Below, piece by piece: positions 54,054 through 64,000 of a DNA stretch of 64,000 nt (positions are counted from its first letter, which is position 1; every line of letters starts with the position of its first letter). This DNA is from Haloferax marisrubri (GTDB lineage Archaea; Halobacteriota; Halobacteria; Halobacteriales; Haloferacaceae). The stretch spans positions 306,516 through 370,515 of the forward strand of contig NZ_LOPW02000004.1 in the NCBI RefSeq assembly GCF_001469875.2, written 5' to 3'. The position numbers were made by a program, and so were the translations under genes. Under the pieces are notes generated by a model. The model worked only from the letters and a program-made list of their open reading frames with translations, searched no databases and was not told the origin of the DNA.

Positions 54054-55034
54054 ATGGCCGCCATCGAACTGAACGGGGTGACGAAACGGTTCGAAGACGA
54101 CGAGGGACTGCTCGATTCCGTCCGCTCGTCGTCCGACGCCGACGCCGTCACCGCCGTCGACGACCTCTCGTTCTCCGTCGCGGAGGGAGAGGTGTTCGGG
54201 TTCCTCGGTCCCAACGGTGCCGGAAAATCGACGACAATCAACATGCTTCTCGACTTCGTGCGTCCGACGAGCGGGTCCGTCCGCGTGCTCGGACACGACG
54301 CGCAGGCCGAGAGCGTGGCCGTCCGGCGTCGGACCGGCGTGCTCCCCGAGGGGTACGACGTGTACGACCGACTCACCGGGCGCGAACACGTCGAGTTCGC
54401 CATCGAGTCGAAGGAAGCCGACGACGACCCCGACGAACTGCTCTCCCGCGTCGGCCTCGACCCCGACGAGGCGGACCGCCGCGCCGGCGGCTACTCCAAG
54501 GGGATGTCCCAGCGCCTCGCGCTCGCCATGGCGCTCGCCGGAAGCCCGGACCTCCTCATCCTCGACGAGCCCTCTTCCGGCCTCGACCCCGCCGGCGCGC
54601 GCGAGATGCGCGACATCGTCCGCACCGAGGCCGACCGCGGCGCGACGGTGTTCTTCTCCAGTCACGTCCTCGCGCAGGTCGAAGCCGTCTGCGACCGCGT
54701 CGGCATCATGCGCGACGGCCGACTCATCGCCGAGGACACCATCGAGGGCCTCCGCGACCGCGTCGACGCCGAGGCCGTCCTCCGAATCGACGTCGACGGC
54801 GACGCCGACCTCGACGCGGTCCGCGCGCTCGACGGCGTCTCGTCGGTCGAGACCGACGGTGACGGCCTCGTCGTCGGCTGTACCGACGACGCTAAATCGC
54901 GCGTCATCGAGGCCGTCGAGGCCGGCGGCGCGACCGTCGCCGACTTCGAGACCGACTCCGCGTCGCTGGAGGACATCTTCCTCGCGTACACCGAGGGCGA
55001 CGACTCGGCCGACGAACCGGAGGTGACGGCATGA
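54054..55034 (+). CDS. ABC-2 type transporter ATP-binding protein
   Basis: 326 residues. Walker A GPNGAGKST (about 54-62), signature GGYSKGMSQRLALAMAL and Walker B LLILDEPSSGLDP are clear. After the ATPase, a C-terminal domain (about 235-326) ends in an acidic tail (EGDDSADEPEVTA). These NosF/CcmA-like ATPases drive export of drugs, lipids, ions or proteins. It overlaps the permease gene by four bases (ATGA), so the two form a coupled pair. Substrate unknown. Confidence 0.93.
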   Translation: MAAIELNGVTKRFEDDEGLLDSVRSSSDADAVTAVDDLSFSVAEGEVFGFLGPNGAGKSTTINMLLDFVRPTSGSVRVLGHDAQAESVAVRRRTGVLPEGYDVYDRLTGREHVEFAIESKEADDDPDELLSRVGLDPDEADRRAGGYSKGMSQRLALAMALAGSPDLLILDEPSSGLDPAGAREMRDIVRTEADRGATVFFSSHVLAQVEAVCDRVGIMRDGRLIAEDTIEGLRDRVDAEAVLRIDVDGDADLDAVRALDGVSSVETDGDGLVVGCTDDAKSRVIEAVEAGGATVADFETDSASLEDIFLAYTEGDDSADEPEVTA

Positions 55035-55954
55035 CGCTCGAATCCGTCGCGCGCAAGGACTTCCGCGACGCCCTCCGGTCGCGGTGGCTCCTCGGCCTGA
55101 CGCTGTTTTTCGCCCTCCTCATCGGCGGGTCGGCGGCGCTGTTCTACGGCGTCCTGCTCTCGGGCGCGGGCGCGAACTCCGAGACGCTGTTCGGGCTCTC
55201 CACCGCGCCCGGCGGGCTGTTCAACTTCTCCTACGCGGGCATGCTCGGATTCGTCCTCGCGCTCATCGCGCTCGTGACGGCCCACGGCTCGCTCATCGAC
55301 GAGCGCGAGTCGGGCACCATCAAGCTCCTGCTGTCGCTGCCGAACTCCCGGCGCGACGTGGTGTTCGGAAAGCTCGTCGGCCGCACGCTCGTCGTCATCA
55401 TCTCGATGCTCGTCGGCTTCGTCCTCGCCCTCTTCGCGATGCTGTTCACCGGCGGGCAGGTCATGTTCGCCTCCTACGCGGGGCAGGTGGCCCTCTCGGG
55501 GCTCCTCGCCACGGCGTTCGTCTCCATCGGCATCTGGCTCTCCGCGACCTCGACTTCCCAGCGGCAGGCGCTGTTCGGCACCGTCGGACTGTACTTCATC
55601 TTCGCCGTCCTCTGGTCGACGGTCGCCACGGGCGTCCCGCGGCTCGTCAACTGGGTCGTCGAACAGCTCGGCCTCACCGCGCTGACCGCGCCGCAGGTCG
55701 TCCAGATGCGCCTTTTCATCAAGTACCTGAACCCGCTTCGGGCCTACGAGACGCTGGTCGCGGAACTGTACGGGCCCGCGGTCGCCGCCCGCCTGTTCAA
55801 GGCCGGCCTCGGCGAGCGACTCGCCATCCAATCGACGTTCCAGGAGTCGCTCCCGTTCTACTTCAGCGGGCCGTTCATCCTCGCCATCCTGCTCGCGTGG
55901 ATTGTCGTCCCGCCGCTGCTCGGCTACCGGGCGTTCAAGAAGACGGACCTCTGA
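55031..55954 (+). CDS. ABC-2 type transporter permease (NosY-like)
   Basis: 307 residues with six membrane helices. It starts MTLESVARKDFRDALRSRWL, the cytoplasmic amphipathic lead-in typical of NosY-type permeases. LIDERESGTIKLLLSLPNSR and DVVFGKLVGRTLVV form the conserved E-loop that contacts the ATPase. Together with the preceding ATPase it would form an exporter. Convergent with ligA. Confidence 0.92.
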   Translation: MTLESVARKDFRDALRSRWLLGLTLFFALLIGGSAALFYGVLLSGAGANSETLFGLSTAPGGLFNFSYAGMLGFVLALIALVTAHGSLIDERESGTIKLLLSLPNSRRDVVFGKLVGRTLVVIISMLVGFVLALFAMLFTGGQVMFASYAGQVALSGLLATAFVSIGIWLSATSTSQRQALFGTVGLYFIFAVLWSTVATGVPRLVNWVVEQLGLTALTAPQVVQMRLFIKYLNPLRAYETLVAELYGPAVAARLFKAGLGERLAIQSTFQESLPFYFSGPFILAILLAWIVVPPLLGYRAFKKTDL

Positions 55955-56016
55955 GGCGGAACGACTGACGCCTGAGGTGGGAGCGCCCGCCTCGGCGACG
56001 CCGACTTCCGACTGTT

Positions 56017-58248
<2,232 letters not shown>

Positions 58249-59601
58249 TTACCGGCGGTTCACGACCATCTCGACCGACCCTTCGGGCCGGAGGGTAATC
58301 GAGGGGTCGAACGACAGGTCGTGGGTCGGGTCGACCGTCCACGACTGGGCAATCGTCGCCAGCGCGAGGCGCGCTTCGAGCATGGCGAAGCGGTCGCCGA
58401 TACACCGCCGCGGGCCGCCGCCGAACGGGAAGTACGCGTACTTCGGGAGGTCGCGTTCGAACGCCTTCGTCCACCGACTCGGCCGGAATTCGAGGGGGTC
58501 GTCGTAGAACTGCGGGTCGCGGTGGAGCACCCACTGCTGGACCGAGACGGTCTGGCCGGGTTCGACGCGGTAGCCGCCGACGGTGTCGGGTTCGGCGGCC
58601 TCGCGGATGAGTTCCCACACCGGCGGATAGACGCGCATGCCCTCCTTGACGACCTGCTCGGTGTAGGTCAGGCCGTCGAGGTCGCCGAAGCCGGGGCGCT
58701 CGCCGTCGAGGACGGCGTCGAGTTCCTCGCGGAGCGTCGCCGCCTGCTCGGGATTCGTCCCGAGGAGGTGGAGCGTGTAGGTGAGTGCCAGCGCGGTCGT
58801 CTCGTGGCCGGCGAGGAGAATGGTCACGAGTTCGTCGCGTATCTGCTCGTCCGGCAGGGGTTCGCCGTCGTCGTCGCGGAACGTCAACAGGAGCGAGACG
58901 ATGTCGTTGGCCTCGGGGTCGGGGTCGTCGTCGCGGTGTTCCGTCACGATGCGGCCGACGACCTCGGTGAGGTCGTCCAGCGCCTGCTGATACCGGCGGT
59001 TACGTGGGGTGGGGACCCACCGCGGAACGTCCACCGGGCGCTTCATCGAGGTCGACGAGTAGTCCATGACGGTTTCGAGGGCGTCGCCGACGGCGGACTC
59101 CTCCTCGCGGATGTCCACGTCGAACAGCGTCTTCGCGGCGATTTCGACGGTGAGGCTCATCATGTCCTCGTGGATGTCGCGCGTCTCGCCGTCCTCCCAC
59201 GACGACAGCATGCGCTCCGTGTACTCGACCATCACCTCGCTGTATCGCTGCAGCATCTGCGGGAGGAACGCCGGCTGCATCAGGTGGCGCTGCTGCCGCC
59301 AGAACTCGCCTTCGCTCGTGAGCAGGCCGTCGCCGAGGACCGTCCCGAGCGATTCCTGAAACAGCTCGCCTTTGATATACCGCTGGTTCTCCTGCACGAG
59401 GACGTGTTCGACGAGTTCGGGGTCGCTCAGCTGGTAAAACGAGATGCCGCCGATGTCGTACTCGGCGACCGGACCGTACTCGCGGGCCACCTCGGTGACG
59501 AACGCGAGCGGGTCGTCCGCGTACCGGAGGGTGTGGTGGACCACGGGCTTCGACGGCGGACTCGGCGGTCGTTCTTGACCGCGTTGCGTCGCTTCTGACA
59601 T
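58249..59601 (-). CDS. Cytochrome P450 (second of two)
   Basis: 450 residues, soluble. I-helix motif AGHETT; K-helix ExxR in VVKEGMRVYPPVWELIRE; heme loop FPFGGGPRRCIGDRFAMLEA with C400. Similar overall to the first P450 (2737) but with different active-site residues (AGHETT against AGHDTT), so the substrates may differ. A TATA-like ctatataaa (reverse strand, 59655-59664) precedes it by about 55-60 bp. An HTH regulator gene lies 99 bp upstream on the same strand. Confidence 0.94.
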   Translation of the reverse strand: MSEATQRGQERPPSPPSKPVVHHTLRYADDPLAFVTEVAREYGPVAEYDIGGISFYQLSDPELVEHVLVQENQRYIKGELFQESLGTVLGDGLLTSEGEFWRQQRHLMQPAFLPQMLQRYSEVMVEYTERMLSSWEDGETRDIHEDMMSLTVEIAAKTLFDVDIREEESAVGDALETVMDYSSTSMKRPVDVPRWVPTPRNRRYQQALDDLTEVVGRIVTEHRDDDPDPEANDIVSLLLTFRDDDGEPLPDEQIRDELVTILLAGHETTALALTYTLHLLGTNPEQAATLREELDAVLDGERPGFGDLDGLTYTEQVVKEGMRVYPPVWELIREAAEPDTVGGYRVEPGQTVSVQQWVLHRDPQFYDDPLEFRPSRWTKAFERDLPKYAYFPFGGGPRRCIGDRFAMLEARLALATIAQSWTVDPTHDLSFDPSITLRPEGSVEMVVNRR

Positions 59602-59654
59602 GGTTGAAGCTACGGGCGGAACCGGGATGGCGCTACTGCCGATGCCGGCCGGCC

Positions 59655-59664
59655 CTTTATATAG
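59655..59664 (-). promoter_or_regulatory. TATA box of the second P450 gene
   Basis: Reverse strand reads ctatataaag, a strong TATA box, 54-63 bp before the ATG at 59601, implying a short leader. It lies between the HTH gene stop and the P450 start. Confidence 0.6.
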
Positions 59665-59700
59665 TGGCTCTCCAAGTCGGTGACGCGACGGCGACGACGG

Positions 59701-60114
59701 TCACCCGAGGCGGTTCATCACGCGCGATTCGACCTTCCGGAGGTGTTCCGAGACGGTGCTCTGCGAGCAGTCGAGTTCGGCGGCGAGTTCCTCGACCGAC
59801 ACCCGCCGCGGGATGTCGTAGTAGCCGCGCTCGACGGCGGTGTCGAGCACTTCGCGCTGGCGGGCGGTGAGGTCCGCGCGGACGCCGCCGCGGACCGGTT
59901 CGTAGTCCGAGAGGCCGTCCACGCAGAACGCGTCGGTGAGCGAGTCGGGGAGCGACGTGACCGCGCCCGAGAGTTGCGCGTGGCTCCCGAGGACGTTGAC
60001 GACGACGCCGTCGCGGGTGAGCCGAATCGGCGTGTCGAGAAGCAGGTCGTGTTCGTCCACGAGTTCGAGCAGCCGGCGCACGTCGTCGTCGAAGTGAGCC
60101 CGGAGACACTTCAT
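59701..60114 (-). CDS. Short bacterio-opsin-activator-type HTH regulator
   Basis: 137 residues. The C-terminal half (about 80-137) is the haloarchaeal HTH_10 domain: LTARQREVLDTAVERGYYDI then SVEELAAELDCSQSTVSEHL. The N-terminal half (about 1-70) is a small sensory region with no clear PAS or GAF motif. Usual family members are longer (200+ residues), so the sensor part is reduced. Its position beside a TATA box and P450 suggests local control, which is inference. Confidence 0.88.
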   Translation of the reverse strand: MKCLRAHFDDDVRRLLELVDEHDLLLDTPIRLTRDGVVVNVLGSHAQLSGAVTSLPDSLTDAFCVDGLSDYEPVRGGVRADLTARQREVLDTAVERGYYDIPRRVSVEELAAELDCSQSTVSEHLRKVESRVMNRLG

Positions 60115-60285
60115 GGGTTACTCCGACTCTCGCGCCGCCGAGGTATGCAACTTGCCCTCCGATGCGGACCGTCTCTTCTCTCCCGCGCCGTCCTCCGGGC
60201 CGGCCGCCGCTTTTCACCCCCAACCACGGGCAACGCTTGCCGTAACTGACGGTTATTCCTCTGTCCAAGATTATGCACCTCATAC

Positions 60286-61605
60286 ATGAACCGAGGCTTC
60301 CGCACGCTCGGCCTCCACGCCGGACAGGACCCGGACCCGGCGACAGGGGCCCGCGCCCCGCCACTCTATCAGACCACGTCGTACGTCTTCGACGACGCGG
60401 ACCACGCCGCGGACCTGTACGCCCTCGAAGCCGACGGCGACGTCTACTCCCGCATCTCCAACCCGACGACCCGCATCCTCGAACGCCGCCTCGCCGCCCT
60501 CGAATCGGGCGTCGACGCGGTCGCCACCGCGTCGGGGATGGGTGCCCTCGACGCGCTCACGACCGTCCTCGCGTCGGTCGGCGACAACGTCGTCCTCTCG
60601 GAGGACATGTACGGCGGCACGGCCTCGTACTTCTCGAAGACCGCCGTCAGGCGGGGCATCGAATCCCGGACCGTCGAGACGCTCGACGTGGACGCCTACG
60701 AGGCGGCCATCGACGACGACACCGCCTTCGTCCACGTCGAGACGGTGGCGAACCCCTCGCTGAAGACGCCCGACTTCGAAGCCATCGCGGCGGTCGCCCA
60801 CGAGCACCGCGTCCCGCTCGTCGTGGACAACACGTTCGCCACGCCCGCGCTCTGCCGACCCATCGAACACGGCGCTGACATCGTCTGGGAGTCCACGACG
60901 AAGTGGCTCCACGGCTCCGGCACGACCGTCGGCGGCGTCGTCGTCGACGGCGGCACCTTCCCGTGGGACGCGGCCGACTACGACGAACTCTCCGGCGAGA
61001 ACCCCGCGTTCGGCGTCGACTTCGTCGAGCGGTTCGGCGAGCGCGCCTTCGCCGAGGCCGTCCGCCAGCGCGCCGTCAGGAGCACCGGCAGTTGCCAGTC
61101 GCCGTTCGACGCGTGGCAGACCCTCCAGGGCGTCGAGACGCTCGCGCTTCGGATGCGCGCCCACTGCGACAACGCCCGCCGCGTCGCCGAGTTCCTCCGC
61201 GACCGCGACGGCGTCGCGTGGGTCACCTACCCCGGCTTCGAGGACCACGAGACCCACGACCTCGCCTCGGAGTACCTGCAGGGCGGCTACGCCGGCATGG
61301 TCACCTTCGGCCTCGACGGCGAGGACGACGAGGCGGCCTACGGGGCCGCCAAGACCGTCTGCGAGTCGGTCGACCTCGTGAGCTTCCTCGCCAACATCGG
61401 CGACGCGAAGACGCTGCTCATCCATCCCGCCTCGACCACGCACGCCCAGCTCTCGATGGACGAACAGCGCGCCGCGGGCGTCGCGCCCGACATGCTCCGG
61501 CTGTCGGTCGGCATCGAGGACGCCGACGACATCATCGCCGACCTCGACCAGGCAATCGAACACGCCCTGCGTCAGCAGACGGACGGAGGCTCGGAGGAGC
61601 GATGA
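60286..61605 (+). CDS. metY: O-acetylhomoserine aminocarboxypropyltransferase (MetY), first copy
   Basis: 439 residues, a PLP enzyme of the Cys/Met metabolism family, making homocysteine from O-acetylhomoserine and sulfide. N-terminus [23 protein letters not shown] lysine K206 in [33 protein letters not shown] and [13 protein letters not shown]-like segments typical of MetY. It overlaps metX by four bases. A TATA-like gattatgc (about 60269) precedes the ATG. Methionine gamma-lyase or cystathionine enzymes are alternatives within the family; context favours MetY. Confidence 0.92.
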   Translation: MNRGFRTLGLHAGQDPDPATGARAPPLYQTTSYVFDDADHAADLYALEADGDVYSRISNPTTRILERRLAALESGVDAVATASGMGALDALTTVLASVGDNVVLSEDMYGGTASYFSKTAVRRGIESRTVETLDVDAYEAAIDDDTAFVHVETVANPSLKTPDFEAIAAVAHEHRVPLVVDNTFATPALCRPIEHGADIVWESTTKWLHGSGTTVGGVVVDGGTFPWDAADYDELSGENPAFGVDFVERFGERAFAEAVRQRAVRSTGSCQSPFDAWQTLQGVETLALRMRAHCDNARRVAEFLRDRDGVAWVTYPGFEDHETHDLASEYLQGGYAGMVTFGLDGEDDEAAYGAAKTVCESVDLVSFLANIGDAKTLLIHPASTTHAQLSMDEQRAAGVAPDMLRLSVGIEDADDIIADLDQAIEHALRQQTDGGSEER

Positions 61606-62849
61606 GCCGAACGCGAACCACGCCCGGCCGCCGGGTCGAATCCGACGTCGTCGACATCGGCGAACACGAGTTCGAGTCGGGCGAGATACTGCCCGACCTG
61701 AAAGTCGCCTACGAGGCCTACGGCGAGTTCGACGGGCAGAACGCGGTCCTCGTCTGTCACGGTCTCACCGGGAGCCAGCACGTCGCCGGCCACGGCACCG
61801 AGTCGGGCGTCTCCGGGCAGGCCCGCGCGTGGTGGGGCGACATCGTCGGGCCGGGCAAGGCCATCGACACCAACGACTACTACGTCATCTGTGTGAACGT
61901 CCCGGGGTCGTGTTACGGTACGAGCGGCCCGGCCAGCGATGGACCGGACGGCGAACCGTGGGGGACCGACTTCCCGCCGGTCACCGTCCACGACTGGACC
62001 CGCGCCCAGCGCCGCCTGCTCGACCACCTCGGCGTCGGCCGCCTGCACGCCGTCGTCGGCGGTTCCGTCGGCGGCATGAACGCGCTCGACTGGGCCGTGC
62101 AGTTCCCCGATGACGTGGAGCGCCTTGCGGTCGTCGCGTCCGCGGCCCGCCTCGATTCGCAGTGTCTCGGCATCGACGCCGTCGCCCGCCGCGCCATCAC
62201 CTCGGACCCGAACTGGAACGGCGGCGACTACTACGGCGAGGACCAGCCCTCGCCCGACGCGGGCCTCGGACTCGCCCGCCAACTCGGCCACCTGATGTAC
62301 CTCTCGAAAGACTCGATGGAGCGCAAGTTCGGCCGGCGCTCCGCGGGTCGCGGCGACCGCGGCGACGCCTTCCCCTCGGACCCCGCGGCGTCCTTCTTCC
62401 CGTACCGCGAGGTCGAGTCCTACCTCGACTACCAGGCCGAGAAGTTCGCCGAGCGGTTCGACGCCAACGCGTATCTGTACCTCACGCGCGCCATGGACGA
62501 CTTCGACCTCTCGGAGGGCTACGAGTCCGACGCGGCCGCGCTCGCCGCCTTCGAGGGCGAGTCGCTCCTCGTCTCCTTTACCGGCGACTGGCACTTCACG
62601 ACCGAACAGTCCGAGTCGCTCGCGGGCGCGTTCCGCCGCGTCGACGTGCCGGTCGCACACCACGTCGTCGAGTCCGACCACGGTCACGACGCCTTCCTCG
62701 TCGAACCCGAGAAGGTCGGGCCGCCGCTCGGTGACTTCGTCGACGAGGGCGTCGCGGGCCGCGCCGTGACCGACACCGCGCCCGACGGCGGCGAACCCGA
62801 GGAAGACGAGGACTTCGCCCCGGTCCACTCCTCGCTGTTCTCGCGCTGA
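61602..62849 (+). CDS. metX: Homoserine O-acetyltransferase (MetX)
   Basis: 415 residues, an alpha/beta hydrolase acylating homoserine with acetyl-CoA, the first committed step of methionine synthesis. The nucleophile is S155 in [14 protein letters not shown]. Other segments: [20 protein letters not shown] (with [11 protein letters not shown]), [14 protein letters not shown] and the C-terminal [13 protein letters not shown] with the catalytic His. ATGA overlap with metY means coupled translation. It ends in an acidic tail. Specificity for acetyl rather than succinyl is inferred from family and neighbours. Confidence 0.94.
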   Translation: MSRTRTTPGRRVESDVVDIGEHEFESGEILPDLKVAYEAYGEFDGQNAVLVCHGLTGSQHVAGHGTESGVSGQARAWWGDIVGPGKAIDTNDYYVICVNVPGSCYGTSGPASDGPDGEPWGTDFPPVTVHDWTRAQRRLLDHLGVGRLHAVVGGSVGGMNALDWAVQFPDDVERLAVVASAARLDSQCLGIDAVARRAITSDPNWNGGDYYGEDQPSPDAGLGLARQLGHLMYLSKDSMERKFGRRSAGRGDRGDAFPSDPAASFFPYREVESYLDYQAEKFAERFDANAYLYLTRAMDDFDLSEGYESDAAALAAFEGESLLVSFTGDWHFTTEQSESLAGAFRRVDVPVAHHVVESDHGHDAFLVEPEKVGPPLGDFVDEGVAGRAVTDTAPDGGEPEEDEDFAPVHSSLFSR

Positions 62850-62951
62850 GGCGCGGGCGGTCGTGGCGGACGCTCGCCCTCGGTTCTCAGGGGCTTCTTG
62901 TCAATTGCTACCGCGTCGCAGAAGCCGGCGGGAATTGCGACCGCCACCGCG

Positions 62952-62958
62952 CTTTACG
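62952..62958 (+). promoter_or_regulatory. TATA-like box of the second metY gene
   Basis: ctttacg lies about 24-30 bp before the ATG at 62982, so the second metY likely has its own leaderless transcript. Confidence 0.45.
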
Positions 62959-62981
62959 CCCGTCCGATTCGACGTTCGGGT

Positions 62982-64000
62982 ATGAGCGACGACGACAGTC
63001 CGGGTTTCCACACTCGGAGCCTCCACGCCGGACAGAGCCCCGACTCCGCGACGGGCGCGCGCGCCCCGCCGCTGTACCAGACCACCTCGTACGTCTTCGA
63101 GGACGCCGCCGACGCGGCCGCGCAGTTCGCCCTCGAAAAGCCGGGACACATCTACTCGCGGCTGATGAACCCGACCGTCGGGATGCTGCAGGAGCGTCTC
63201 GCCTCGCTCGAAGGCGGCGTGGGCGCGGTCGCCACGTCGTCCGGGATGGCCGCGTTCGACCTCGCGACCTTCCTGCTCGCCTCGGCCGGCGACAACATCG
63301 TCTCCGCGTCGTCGCTGTACGGCGGGACCTACACCTACCTCACCCACACCGTCGAGCGCCGTGGCGTCACGACCCGGTTCGTGGACACCCTCGACGTGGA
63401 CGCCTACGAGGAGGCCATCGACGACGACACCGCGTTCGTCCACCTCGAAACCATCGGCAACCCGGCGCTCGTGACGCCCGACATCGAGGCCATCGCGGAG
63501 GTCGCCCACGACCACGGGACGCCGCTGTTCGTGGACAACACGTTCGCCACGCCGTACCTCTGTAACCCCATCGAGCACGGCGCGGACCTCGTCTGGCAGT
63601 CCACGACGAAGTGGATTCACGGCGCCGGCACGACCATCGGCGGCATCCTCGTCGACGGCGGCACCTTCCCGTGGGACGAGTACGCCGACGACTACCCCGA
63701 AATCGCGAAGCCGAACCCGGCGTACCACGGCGTCAACTTCGACGAGACGTTCGGCCCCGCCGGCTTCACCTACGCCGCCATCGCCCGCGGTCTGCGCGAC
63801 CTCGGCAACGCCCAGTCGCCGTTCGACGCGTGGCAGACGCTCGAAAAGCTCGAATCGCTCCCGCTTCGGATGCGCGCGCACTGCGAGAACGCCCAGGCCG
63901 TCGCGGAGTTCTTAGACGACCACGAGAAGGTGTCGTGGGTGAACTACCCCGGCCTCGAATCCCACGAGACCCACGAGGAGGCGTCGAAGTACCTCGATGG
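62982..64000 (+). CDS. metY: O-acetylhomoserine aminocarboxypropyltransferase (MetY), second copy, cut by window end
   Basis: About 339 codons are visible; the C-terminus (roughly 90-100 residues by comparison with the first copy) lies beyond the window. N-terminus MSDDDSPGFHTRSLHAGQSP; PLP lysine K210 in WQSTTKWIHGAGTTIGG. It parallels the first copy closely ([20 protein letters not shown] against the first copy with FDDA), but has NPAYHGVNFDETFGPAGFTY, typical of the long O-acetylhomoserine sulfhydrylases. The two copies are paralogues flanking metX and may differ in sulfur donor. Confidence 0.93.
   Translation, partial: MSDDDSPGFHTRSLHAGQSPDSATGARAPPLYQTTSYVFEDAADAAAQFALEKPGHIYSRLMNPTVGMLQERLASLEGGVGAVATSSGMAAFDLATFLLASAGDNIVSASSLYGGTYTYLTHTVERRGVTTRFVDTLDVDAYEEAIDDDTAFVHLETIGNPALVTPDIEAIAEVAHDHGTPLFVDNTFATPYLCNPIEHGADLVWQSTTKWIHGAGTTIGGILVDGGTFPWDEYADDYPEIAKPNPAYHGVNFDETFGPAGFTYAAIARGLRDLGNAQSPFDAWQTLEKLESLPLRMRAHCENAQAVAEFLDDHEKVSWVNYPGLESHETHEEASKYLD

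Overview
The window comes from a haloarchaeal main chromosome, most likely a Haloferax close to H. volcanii. The evidence is high GC, acidic proteins, frequent leaderless genes with a TATA-like box about 25-30 bp before the start codon, an archaeal replication and repair gene set (PolD small subunit, Orc1/Cdc6, Hel308, Hef, XPD-like helicase) and haloarchaea-specific families. The order sec11 - orc1 - AT-rich origin - oapA - oapB - oapC matches, from memory, the main chromosomal origin of Haloferax. No CRISPR array, rRNA, insertion sequence or prophage was seen.

Layout. 1-12 kb: truncated membrane protein, XPD/Rad3-like helicase, cytochrome P450, 2H-phosphoesterase protein, SPFH protein, thioesterase, universal stress protein, TauE/SafE exporter, NUDIX hydrolase and UvrB. 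12-25 kb: short-chain fatty acid transporter, two divergent rhodaneses, AI-2E-type transporter, a three-gene thiamine-type ABC importer, a methyltransferase, several haloarchaeal hypotheticals, a 28-residue membrane peptide gene and a three-cysteine ferredoxin. 25-35 kb: hel308-cgi121 overlap pair, tRNA-Gln(CTG), purO, phosphoesterase, tryptophanase, aspartokinase, GNAT-like protein, ZIP transporter and an Old Yellow Enzyme. 35-44 kb, the origin: PolD small subunit, signal peptidase, Orc1, a 1.7 kb non-coding origin with ORB elements and an AT-rich unwinding candidate, then oapABC and a 37-codon ORF. 44-64 kb: Hef, Zn-ribbon p27-like protein, malate dehydrogenase, CPBP protease, UvrC, soluble chemoreceptor, VIT1/CCC1 transporter, ABC-2 exporter pair, NAD-dependent DNA ligase, a second P450 with a nearby HTH regulator, and a metY-metX-metY cluster cut by the window end.

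How it fits together. The window is dense in genome maintenance: initiation (Orc1, Oap proteins), synthesis and joining (PolD small subunit, ligase), excision repair (UvrB, UvrC, XPD-like) and fork repair (Hel308, Hef). Metabolic blocks are thiamine uptake, sulfur handling (rhodaneses, TauE, methionine enzymes) and two P450s with a possible [3Fe-4S] ferredoxin partner encoded elsewhere in the window.

The most interesting unexplained signal is a set of ORB-like sequences in intergenic DNA far from the origin (near 12.1, 24.7, 28.2 and 34.2 kb, plus 43.7 kb just past oapC). If these bind Orc1, they could be outlying initiator-binding or titration sites. All family assignments were made by reading motifs; no database search was run.
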